A stretch of DNA of 43,943 bases from Entrophospora sp. SA101 (Eukaryota > Glomeromycota > Glomeromycetes > Entrophosporales > Entrophosporaceae), in contig CAUDNR010004610.1 in the NCBI GenBank assembly GCA_958430865.1, positions 1-43,943 on the forward strand, in the 5' to 3' direction. Numbering within the stretch: the stretch's first letter is position 1; each line of letters opens with the position of its first letter. Below are positions 11,902-20,845 of the stretch, piece by piece. Below the pieces are notes generated by a model. That model was not told where the DNA came from. It saw only the letters and a program-made list of their open reading frames with translations, and did no database searches. A program made the translations under genes and the position numbers.

Positions 11902-12468
11902 TATATTAATATTGTTCTCTTTTATTAACGACATTACTCGGCCAACTTTTCAAGTAATTTTCTCTATATAATAGTGAAAAAAAAAAGTTCAAAGAATCCC
12001 CTTTCTTTTCTTATTCTACATTTCCAGATTATCAAGCAATACGTAATAAATGGGGTACTTGTTCTCGTCCTGTGACAAGAACGTCAAGCACGAGAACAAA
12101 GATTTTGAAATCTTGACAATAATAAACAAGTTCAGCCTAGATCAGAACCCTTAATATGCGTCCTATATGTTAATTGGTAGAAAGAGTCAAATTGGTACTA
12201 TGTCAAATATTATTATCAATATGATAGATAAAAGGACGAAAGAAATTCAAGTAATTAAGGATCGAACGGAAAATTTATTAATATTATTTTTTTATTATTT
12301 GTTTCTTAAAAAATTACAATAAAAATAATTATAAAAATAAAAAATACAAATAAAATTAATTATATATCTAATCGTAAAAATATCATATAATAATATAATA
12401 ATAATATACATTTATTTATAAAATATCTCTTCATAACTCGCACTCACTTTTCTCTCCCCCTCCTCCTC
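11902..12468. other. Gene-free DNA with one strong hairpin
   Basis: No coding frame could be supported. A perfect 10-bp inverted repeat (TTGTTCTCGT at 12059-12068, ACGAGAACAA at 12090-12099) encloses a 21-base loop. The right edge is the 3' side of the membrane-protein gene on the minus strand. Confidence 0.45.
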
Positions 12469-13738
12469 TCAATATTGGTTACCATAATAACTACCAGGTG
12501 GATTATTATTTTGAGGTCCGGGGTATGGTGACAAATCGGAAGGATTTGCAGGTGGTGGATAGTAAGGAATTTCCCCTGACGCTGATTGAGTTGGGATTTG
12601 TATGTTACTTACGGGCTGATTTGACGATGTTGGATAATAAGTTTGTTGTTGTTGATAATCTGATGATGATGTTGGAAGTGGTGACGGTGGCTGTTGTTGT
12701 GATACTGGTGATATTGGAGTATCGGATGGGGGGTGTGTTTGCTGTGAATTTGGTGGTGGATAATGATGACTGACATTTTCTAAACTTGTTGGTGGTGGGT
12801 AATATACATCAAGTTCTGATCTATTCTTATTAGCAAAACTCTTCATTAATGGTGTATTAACGGTATTGCTATCTACCAATTTTAAGGATTTCATCGAATC
12901 TCTCTTATTTTTATTTTTATTTTTTCTTCGTTTTACAATACATAGATATATTATTATTCCCAAGATTATTAATAGCAATACTGCTACACTTATCCCAATA
13001 ACATATTTAGTTTTATTTGATTTAATTGTCTCACTACAGAAAAAAAAAATCGTGCGATTAATTAGTTAATTTCAAAAAAAAAATTTTTTTTAATTTACGT
13101 TATATGCTTACGGTGGAGACTCGGTAAATTCAGTTGAGAAACGGTCTGCACAAAGAATTTTAAACCTCGTAACTGGAGCAACTTCGAAATGTACTTTTGA
13201 ATAGTTCTTAAAACATTCAATGCAACCACTCAATTGATCATAAAATTCTTGATTACACATACACTTTGCCAACGTACTCGCTAATCAATTAATAAATAAT
13301 TATTAAATTTGAAATTGCTTATCATCCATCAGTCATTGACTGATTAATTTCTTCAGTGGTGGGGAAGAAAGAGAGAAACTTACTTTGAGGTTCATAAGTT
13401 CCATTAAAAGTATTTTCATTAATAATATATTGATCAGGAGTCTTTAATATTCCATTGCATCCGAAAAGCAATGTAGAATTTGCCTTTGCACAAGGACTAT
13501 CTTCGTCAGCCGAACAATGTAATTTTGCTTGAGGTAAACTTGCTATGATTTCTTTATTCGATGATGTTGGTGTCCCTGATTCTGTTGGTACGTCTGCTGT
13601 TACTGTTGCTGGTTCATTTTTTGAGGCCGTAGCTTGTGGTTCTGATGAGTGCTCTTGTGCTTTAGCAAGTAATATATAATTATTTGTTAAAAGTATACAA
13701 TTTATTATAAAAAAAAGTAACAAATATTTTATCATCAT
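12469..13738 (-). CDS. Type I membrane protein with Cys-rich ectodomain and Pro/Tyr-rich cytosolic tail
   Basis: Three exons, 13738-13384, 13280-13112 and 13033-12469, join in frame (362 residues). Residues 1-27 form a signal peptide ending near AKA. The ectodomain is Ser/Thr-rich at first, then carries spaced cysteines (HCSADEDSPC, FGCNG, KCMCNQ, GCIECF, LCADRF) and N-glycosylation sequons. One helix (about 185-208, YVIGISVAVLLLIILGIIIY) is followed by a basic stop-transfer stretch KRRKNKNKNKR. The roughly 150-residue tail is rich in Pro, Gln, Ser and Tyr, with repeated YPPP motifs (DVYYPPP, HHYPPP, PYYPPP). This is a surface-receptor or adaptor-like architecture; the tail could bind SH3, WW or similar domains. 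No named family is recognised. Confidence 0.75.
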
Positions 13739-14525
13739 TTTTTATATTATTGTTATTATTATTATTAATATATAGTTATATTATATTAATTTTCTTGTGA
13801 TTTGGTGAATAATCAAATCGTCCTTTGTTGTTCTTTAACAATTAGTTCTTGTCTTGGAAGAAAAAAATAAAGAAAAAAAAATGATGATTTTATAAATAGA
13901 AAATGGTGGGTTTTATAAATTTTATAAATACAGACAGTTACACAGATGTATAAACCTAGATAAGCAACGCCACCAACCTTTTAAGATTTAGACTCACCAT
14001 ATAAAAATATTACAAATAGTAAATGTTCGATAGAAGTTTATATAAGTTAATATTATCTTTCATAAATATTATTTATTTTTTATATATTTTATATTATTTT
14101 TGTTTCATGTTTTTGATTATTTTTGTTTCACGTTTTGATAATTTATATTGCCTTTTGACGCTAGTTCTTGCACTGTTTCCTCAAAATTATTTATTTATGG
14201 TTTTCTTTCATTATTTATTTTTTTTCTATGACCTGATTGATTCAGAATTTTCTTTTTTTTTTTTCCTTTTCTGTTTTTTTCTATTCTAACAAAGATTTAC
14301 GATTTTAATACTATATATATTGGCTAGTCTATCATTACTAAATATATTATAAATGCCAAGAAATTCTGTGCAAAAAAAAAATCGATGGCTTCTTTTTTCA
14401 ACTGTGCAGCCTTTATTTGTTGTAGCTTTGGTACTTTGAATGACATAAAAATTATTTGACGAGTAAATTCTGGGGCTTTTATCCAATTAAGGACGGATGG
14501 GTGGATTTGTCTTCATATTAATATA
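13739..14525. other. Intergenic DNA between membrane-protein gene and inverted-repeat element
   Basis: The first few hundred bases are presumably the promoter of the minus-strand gene at 13738. An open frame at about 14023-14289 reads mostly Phe, Tyr and Leu from T-rich DNA and is not convincing. No other feature was seen. Confidence 0.4.
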
Positions 14526-14771
14526 CACAGTGAAACTCGATTTAGCGGATTTCGATTTAACGGATAAAATTTCGGAACAGAATTTTTTTAGTTATTATTA
14601 TTATTATTATTATTTTATCTTTGATTTAAACGGATTTGGCAGATTTTTATTATTACATTATTATTATATAACTGATGTCACATGATTTTATTATTAACTC
14701 GTTTTTACGGATATTTCGATTTAGCGGATAAAATTTCTTGATATTGAGTCAAAATCGAGATTCACTGAGCG
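14526..14771. mobile_element. Pogo/Tigger-like miniature inverted-repeat element
   Basis: The left end is CACAGTGAAACTCGATTTAG. The reverse complement of the right end is CGCTCAGTGAATCTCGATTT. Inner segments ATTTAACGGATAAAATTTC and ATTTAGCGGATAAAATTTC recur, the second near the right end. The 246-bp element is bounded by TA on both sides (14524-14525, 14772-14773). Its ends differ from the element at 3763, so it is a second family with the same target preference. A 62-codon plus-strand frame inside it is an accident. Confidence 0.65.
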
Positions 14772-15316
14772 TACAACTCCTTCATAGTGATAGATGCATA
14801 AACGAATTAGAGCACAAACCAAAATTTTTGACGAAGTTAATCAAATTTACAAAAATGCACATTATCATTATCTATTTATCTTTGTCTACCCAGTAAAAAC
14901 ATTCCAATTAATCAACGGGTTTTTTTTATCGAGATTATCTTTGGGAAGGAAAAAAATGAAATCAATCAACCTACTTTTACAAATTTTTTCCATCCTTCTC
15001 GTTCCCGCTCCCAATTCACTTACCCATCCTATAATAACAATAAAAGAAACTTAATGATTGATCTAAAGTTTATAAAATTCTATCATCAATATCGACATTA
15101 TTTTTCTTTCTTTGCGTGAAAAAAAAAAAAAAAAAAAAAGTAAATCAAAATTATATGTAAAGAAAAGAGTAAATCTAAATAAAAAACACGAGTTAAAATG
15201 ATTTTTTGATATTATAAATAGAATCTGAATTTTCTTCGTCGAAAATTTGTTTCTATATCCAAACAAATAATAATAATAAAATAATCAAAACTTATTATTA
15301 TTGAAAAAAAAAAATA
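14772..15316. other. Intergenic DNA and probable promoter of the secreted-protein gene
   Basis: An 86-codon frame starts at 14794 and contains an internal ATG (14957) followed by a short hydrophobic stretch. It lacks any other support, so I leave it uncalled. An A-run of about 19 lies at 15119-15139. Confidence 0.35.
15213..15221 (+). promoter_or_regulatory. TATA box of the secreted-protein gene
   Basis: TATAAATAG lies 104 bp upstream of the ATG at 15317. Spacing and sequence fit a canonical TATA element. A matching element lies the same order of distance upstream of the aldo-keto reductase gene. Confidence 0.5.
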
Positions 15317-15808
15317 ATGTCACGTTTAATAATGTTCTTTATTTTGGTCCTATTGTCAATTAATTTAGTCCTTTCAATTCCTATCGATGATACCGACGAT
15401 ACTACCATTCACGATGAAACACAATGTCAAGCTTACAACGAGAAAGTCTCATCTTTGGATTCTATTGAATCTGCCTCATTGGAACCAACGGAACTTAACG
15501 CCGAATTAAATCGTATCGTTCAAACATCCGATGATTATTTTGGACTTCATGATGGCAAGAAAACTTTTGAAGGACCTCGTAAATATAAAGTTTTGGTTAT
15601 TCCAAAAAAGAAAGGTGTTTACAAAGCTTACAAGTTGATCGTGATTCCAAAAGAAAAATGTCGACACGCTAAAATTTATAAATTGATTGTTATACCAAGA
15701 ATTGTTGGTAAATGTGGTGCTAAAGTTTATAAATTTATTATTATTCCTAAACATGCTCCTGAAAAATGGAGAGAATACAAAGTTTTCATTGGTAGATGGC
15801 ATTGTTAA
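15317..15808 (+). CDS. Small secreted lysine-rich repeat protein (candidate effector)
   Basis: One exon encodes 163 residues with an A-rich leader before the ATG. Residues 1-20 are a clear signal peptide (MSRLIMFFILVLLSINLVLS). An acidic segment (21-85) follows, then a basic repeat domain. There the pattern YK-hydrophobic-x-hydrophobic-IP-K/R recurs with Tyr at 90, 105, 121, 138 and 154: KYKVLVIPK, AYKLIVIPK, IYKLIVIPR, VYKFIIIPK, EYKVFIGR. Spacing is 15-17 residues. The alternating hydrophobic residues suggest repeated beta strands. Four cysteines (37, 115, 133, 163) could make two disulfides. No enzyme domain is seen. Small secreted repeat proteins are typical effector candidates in mycorrhizal fungi; that role is inference. 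A cell-wall or surface role is possible. Confidence 0.85.
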   Translation: MSRLIMFFILVLLSINLVLSIPIDDTDDTTIHDETQCQAYNEKVSSLDSIESASLEPTELNAELNRIVQTSDDYFGLHDGKKTFEGPRKYKVLVIPKKKGVYKAYKLIVIPKEKCRHAKIYKLIVIPRIVGKCGAKVYKFIIIPKHAPEKWREYKVFIGRWHC

Positions 15809-16012
15809 ATCAATTGATTTTAGTTTTTTAAAAATTAATAAAAATGTAATTTTTTCTTTCAAATTTAAAAAATAAAAAAATAACTTTTGCCCAAGTAATA
15901 ATCAACTTTATAATTAATTTAATTGATAATAATATATGATATATAATGTTACATTCTCTATTACTATGATAAATAATTATAAAAATATGCATTTGTGAAA
16001 TTGATACTATAA

Positions 16013-17538
16013 CTATGATTCTGATTTTTGAAAAAATCGTGTGATTTTATTACTAGAATTTTCAGCCTGATGATTTTGTTTTCTTTTTCTCGGCAAAGAT
16101 ATCGATGATGATGACAACGATGATGAAGGTGGTAATGACGTTTTAAATTTTTTTGGAGTTATTGATAATGTTTCATTTGATTTATCTTTTCCATCTTCAC
16201 TATTATCGAGATCTCGTCTATTTGAAGTTTCTGATTTCAATTTTGAAGATGAAGATGAAGATAATTCTTTACCAGCTATACTCCCAACTATTAACTCAAC
16301 TTCTGTTTCACCACTGCCATCTTCTGTTTTGCTACTACATCCAACTTCTTTTTTAGTGAAATAATTTGCAATATTTGTTTTTGATTGTGGTGAATTGATT
16401 GGTACGATTAGTTCAGGCGAGTTATTTACTACTTTGCCAACATCTTGTGATACAGGATAACTTTTTACAAAAAATAAATATTATCCAAATAGATTAAATT
16501 AAATATAAAATTTACAAAAATAAATATTAGGCAAAGGCGTCTGTCTTCCAATAACACACAATCCACCAATGATCAAACACTTACATTTCTAATCCATCTT
16601 CATAAGGTTTAAGAATAATTGCTAAATCCGGTGACCATTTTTTATCTGCATCCAACCAATCAACTAATGACTTTTCATTATTTAAAATTACTGGCATACG
16701 ATCATGAAGAAATGATAATTGCTTTGATGATTTTGTTGTAATTATTGTAAAAGTGTATAACTCTTCTTTTCCTGTTTCTCCTTTTTCTTCCGATGACTCG
16801 AATGTTACGCAATCATAAAGTCCGGCAAATAACATTAATTCACCATCTATTCTTTTGGTATAATATGGCAATCTTTTATTTCCTTTTTTAAGCCATTCAT
16901 AGAATCTAAAAATTGAGCAATTTTATTTTATTTTTTTCTCAAGAAAATCCTTATCATTGAAATTATTATTTACCCTTCAGCTATTATTACACAACGTTTA
17001 GAATTCTTCATCGATGTAAACATTGATTTACCACCATCAAGTAATGAGTCATCACGACAATTAATGATATTTGGATAATCCGGGGATGTCTTTGTCCAAA
17101 ATGGAACCAATCCCCATTTCTAAATTCAATAATTGATTAATTAATGTTTGTTTTTTTGTTGTTTGCATATTTTTCAATTATCTTTACCATATTTTGCATA
17201 ATTATTTCATTATTATTAACAGCTCTTATAAGCGGTTGATATTGTCCTGGTGCCACGTTGTAACTTTAGATGAGAGAAGAGGGGAGAGAAAGAGTAAGAG
17301 AAAGGAATAAGTTTTCAAGAAATCAGAGTATTATAAAAATCAAAAATCTGAATATTTACGATGGACAATAAGTTTCTTTATCAACCCAATTTGTAATATT
17401 TGAATTAAATTTCTTCTCAAGAAAACCTTGTAATGAACTTGACTCCTAGATCATCATCATAATTATTGTTATTATTGTTATTATTAAAAATATAATTTAT
17501 ATAATTTTTACCTTGGCAAGCACGTATCTTCCACACAT
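16013..17538 (-). CDS. HMCES: HMCES/SRAP-domain abasic-site DNA-protein crosslink protein
   Basis: Six exons join in frame: 17538-17512, 17445-17360, 17263-17188, 17119-16974, 16905-16585 and 16460-16013, giving 367 residues. The product starts MCGRYVLAK. After Met removal Cys2 is the residue that SRAP proteins crosslink to abasic sites in single-stranded DNA. The other SRAP landmarks are present: YNVAPGQ (39-45), Asn83 in INCRDDS, Glu115 in GFYEW and His179 in LHDRMPVI. The SRAP fold ends near VVNNSPELIVPI. A roughly 140-residue Ser- and Lys-rich tail has basic clusters (PRKRKQNH). It also has two motifs resembling degenerate PCNA-interacting boxes, NIANYF and KITRFF, the latter at the extreme C-terminus. 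Neither has the canonical leading Gln. The role is replication-coupled protection of abasic sites. Confidence 0.92.
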
Positions 17539-17647
17539 TTTGTTGAATTTGAATTTATTATGTATTACGATTAACAGTCATTTATTATGGAATCACTAAT
17601 GACGATCCTGGGTATCTGATAAAATTTTTTTTTAAAAAAAAATAAAA
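17539..17647. promoter_or_regulatory. Shared divergent promoter of HMCES and COA6 homologues
   Basis: Only 109 bp separate the two divergent start codons, so both core promoters and leaders must lie here or overlap the genes. An ATTATGTATTACGATTAAC segment and a T/A run near the COA6 ATG are the only visible features. Confidence 0.5.
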
Positions 17648-17887
17648 ATGTCACAACCACCAGTTCGATCAGATAGAGAATTATGTTGGAAATTAAGAGA
17701 TGAATATTTTAAATGTCTTGGAGAAATTGATCCAACGACGGTAAATAATGATGAATCAATAAAAAGTTTAGTAAAAAAGAATGGATGCTGGAAGATAAAA
17801 GGAGCTTACGAAGATAAGTGTATTGCAAGTTGGGTAAGAGTAAATGATGGTGCGGAAAATTTTATGCTCAAGGAAAAAGGAATATAA
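17648..17887 (+). CDS. COA6: Cytochrome c oxidase assembly factor 6 (Coa6)
   Basis: A single exon encodes 79 residues. It carries the COA6 twin-cysteine pattern: C13-x9-C23 (CWKLRDEYFKC) and C47-x10-C58 (CWKIKGAYEDKC), followed by SWV. This CX9C-CX10C helix-hairpin is the family hallmark. Coa6 works in the mitochondrial intermembrane space, where it helps deliver copper to Cox2 during complex IV assembly. Import would rely on the Mia40 disulfide relay rather than a cleaved presequence, and no presequence is visible. Length is normal for the family. No intron is needed. Confidence 0.92.
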   Translation: MSQPPVRSDRELCWKLRDEYFKCLGEIDPTTVNNDESIKSLVKKNGCWKIKGAYEDKCIASWVRVNDGAENFMLKEKGI

Positions 17888-18055
17888 TATTATAAATATA
17901 TATATTGATACATATTCATTATTATTAGGTTGATTATTTTAATAAAAAACATTCATTCGAACTTCGAAAACCAAAAATAGAACAAAGTAATGACAATAAT
18001 AATAAATCATAACAGTAAACAATAAAATGTAAATTAACTTTTTAATTTTTGTTTT

Positions 18056-19348
18056 TTATAAATCTTTAAAGCTTTTAAAGTTATTATCAATTAAATCATT
18101 ATCATTATTACAATCACTATTATTACTATTATTACATTCATCTAATATCCATTCAAATAATTCACTGCTAATAAAATCCGATCCAATATCCAGGTTATTT
18201 GATGAATGGTCTTCTTTTTCTTCTAGATTCTTTAAATTATTTATCCAATCAGTTAATTCTACTATATTCACTGCGTTCACTGCATTTAGTAAAATTCTTT
18301 TATCTAAATTATTTATTAAATCTTCAATTTCTTTCTTTTCAGCCAAATATCTGATTTCTAAATAATCTATATGATGTTGCCAATTAGATTTTACCATTAT
18401 ATTATAAGAATGTTTCAAGCATATCAATGCAAACTGTTGATATATTATACTATTACTATTACTATTATTACTATCGGTAACAGTTTTATTTTCAGAATGA
18501 TTGATGAATGTTTTACCAATTTCTTTCCACACAATATAATCATTTTTACGAATTTTCTGATATTTAACAAACCATTTGATCGAATCTAGAATTATGATGA
18601 TAATAATATCGAATCAGTAATTTGATAGATTATTAATTAATTAATTAATTGGTTACTACCTACCTATTAATTAATTAATTACCTGCAAATCTTCCACCTT
18701 TAGAATAAATCATACCTTTAAGGTTTATATGTCCAGGTTCATTTGAAACCTTTCAATTAAAAAAACCCATAATAAAGTCAAATTAATATATATATATCAT
18801 CATCATCATCATCCATCATCTATTAACCAACTAATACTGACCAGTTTATCAGCACATTTTACAGCCAATTCAATATCTCCCAATTTTAAAGCACATTGAG
18901 AAGCTATTTCTAACATTTCACGCGTACTAGTTAATCTATTGGGATTATTATAAACATTGCTATTACTACTACCATCATTAGCTAAATTGTGATTGTTTGA
19001 TTTTTCTACAAAATCAATATATTCTAACGATAATCTTAATGCTTCCTGATAACTTTTTTTAAAATAATAATTTTCAATTGAATTTTTTAATTGTGTAGGT
19101 CCAAATTTTTCTTGCAGTAAAAGGTTTATCGCCACTTTAGGAGGTTTATGATACCAACCATCATAAACGTATAATGGAACATATTTCTTACTGTTATCAT
19201 TTGATAAATTTTCTGGATTAGAGAAATTATAATTAGAATTAGAGTTAGAGTTGGAGTTAGAATTATTATCAAAAAATTCTTTTTCTTCTTCCTCTTGAAA
19301 ATTATTAAAAATTTTTAATAATTCATCAAAATTCTCTTCTATCGACAT
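18056..19348 (-). CDS. TPR-like helical-repeat protein, possibly C8orf76-like
   Basis: Three exons, 19348-18842, 18749-18683 and 18585-18056, join in frame (367 residues). The acidic N-terminus has an Asn-Ser repeat. A conserved-looking DGWYHKPPKVA segment precedes amphipathic helix pairs: NYYFKKSYQEALRLSLEYI, MLEIASQCALKLGDIELAVK, NEPGHINLKGMIYSKGGRF, DSIKWFVKYQKI and NDYIVWKEIGKTF. Spacing and residues are TPR-like. Helical, Asn-rich sequence follows. The order (a WY motif near the N-terminus, TPR-like repeats, then a 'W..IG..F' unit) reminds me of the uncharacterised animal protein C8orf76, but I could not align it. Function is unknown. It is transcribed towards COA6 (convergent, 168 bp apart). 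Confidence 0.7.
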
Positions 19349-19657
19349 TTTGAAAGATCTGTTATCAATCTAAATTACGCACACATTATTAATATTAAGA
19401 AAAAAATTTTGTTATTAAATATGAATCAAGCAGAATCGGATCAAATCCGACATTAAATATTTTATATATTATTGATTTAATTACTATTATGTGTTTCGCT
19501 TCGTGTTGATTAATTAAACGTTTTTATTAATTGCTTCATTTAACAACTTATCACATGACTTTCAAAAATGGCAATAAATAATAATATTTCTTCAACTTGC
19601 GCCTTAACATAACACTAACCTAATTTGGAAATTATTTCGAACACTGCCCCTAGTAAC
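19349..19657. other. Promoter-side intergenic DNA
   Basis: AT-rich sequence upstream of the minus-strand TPR-like gene. No other feature seen. Confidence 0.4.
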
Positions 19658-19886
19658 AATTGGTCAACTTCAAAATACTAAAACAAAAAAAAATTATATC
19701 ATTTTAAAAAATTTAACCGTCAAGTTTTATTGTTCATGACTCAAGCTTCAAAACTTATCGGCTGGTTTTTTCTTAAACTGAAAATTGGCAGAGCCTTAGC
19801 ATTTTAAAAATTCCGAATTTTTGTTTATACATTTAAGAAATTGAGACTAAAGTAAATTTCGTGTAACAACTTTTTTTCATAGAATC
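19658..19886 (-). repeat. Dispersed repeat, copy 2 (inverted relative to copy 1)
   Basis: Read on the minus strand, this segment aligns along its whole length with 10371-10596. It shares TTACACGAAATTTACT, AAAATGCTAAGGCTC, GATAAGTTTTGAAGCTT and TAGTATTTTGAAG. The other copy lies about 9 kb away. One edge (19886) coincides with the exon-like fragment starting at 19883. Confidence 0.75.
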
Positions 19887-19989
19887 ATCACCATCACCAT
19901 CACCATCATCCAGAGCTTCTTACATCAAGCAAAGATCAGAATTATCCATGGAAAGATTAGTCGTTGAAAATAATCATCTTCCGGAATAG
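19883..19989 (+). pseudogene. Orphan exon-like fragment
   Basis: After an AG at 19881-19882 an open frame reads SSPSPSPSSRASYIKQRSE and then LSMERLVVENNHLPE, with a stop at 19987-19989. The protein-like composition and correct acceptor suggest the last exon of a displaced or decayed gene. No upstream exon was found because dispersed repeat copy 2 abuts it. It may also be chance. Confidence 0.3.
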
Positions 19990-20175
19990 GATTGTGTGTG
20001 AATGGTGCAAATTTCTAACCCAAAGAAATGAAGGAAAATCAAATAAGACTCAAATCGTTCATATATTTATTGTATTGCATGTATTATGTTGTTCCCAAAC
20101 TAGAAATTGCTATGTAGATTTCCACACAAGAAGAGAAAGTTGATGCTTCGTTAATTATTCATTTTTTTATTTTTT

Positions 20176-20219
<44 letters not shown>

Positions 20220-20845
20220 TTTAATTTAATTTATTTATTATCTTATGTAGTAGCTTATATTAAAAAGTCAAAAATTGTAGCCTAAATTGGCATCATTATT
20301 TATTCTAAGTAAACTTGTAAATTAGAACATATGGAAAACCGGGTTTCGAGACTTTTGGTCAAAAAAATTTTTTTTGCAAAATATTAATAACATCATGACT
20401 AATTTGTGAAAGAATTAGATGTGGTTTACTTAGTACAAAAATAAATTCTTACATAGGATATAGAAAAAGATGAGTTAGTTATCATGTATGACCCATAATG
20501 ATTTATCTGTCATCTTTTGATTTAAAATTTAACAGCATGCCATAAATACTTGGGAAAAGTTTATTTTACCAACAAATTTTTTATTTATCATTTCATTAAT
20601 AAGGTGTAAATTCTTTTTTGTCCTTTTCGTTGTGAATAATACTCTAAGACACATAACATTTAATCATTTTATTCTGTAATTAAAAAGAATTTTTTTGTAA
20701 TTTTTCAAATAAACGAACATTTCTTGAATACGAATTACGTGATGGTCTTTTATTTTTTCTTGAAATTTCGAATTTCTCTGTCATTTCTTTCACAAGTAAC
20801 TAAATTTGTATATATTCAGAAGAGTTTTGATGTTATTATAGTAGT
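19990..20845. other. Gene-free AT-rich DNA
   Basis: A long (TTTA)n-type array spans about 20164-20236. No coding frame could be supported elsewhere in the stretch. Confidence 0.45.

Noticed and set aside
14023..14289. 88-codon plus-strand frame
   Set aside because: Almost entirely Phe, Leu and Tyr from T-rich DNA; no start context or domain.
14794..15054. 86-codon plus-strand frame with an internal hydrophobic stretch
   Set aside because: Could be read as a tiny secreted peptide from 14957, but there is no other evidence and the frame is AT-driven.
15317..15808. Kex2-processed peptide precursor interpretation of the secreted protein
   Set aside because: No Lys-Arg sites separate the units; the basic residues are Lys-Lys or single, so a folded repeat domain is more likely.
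15506..15862. 118-codon minus-strand frame opposite the secreted protein
   Set aside because: The plus strand has a signal peptide and conserved repeats; the reverse frame has only Phe/Asn-rich shadow sequence.
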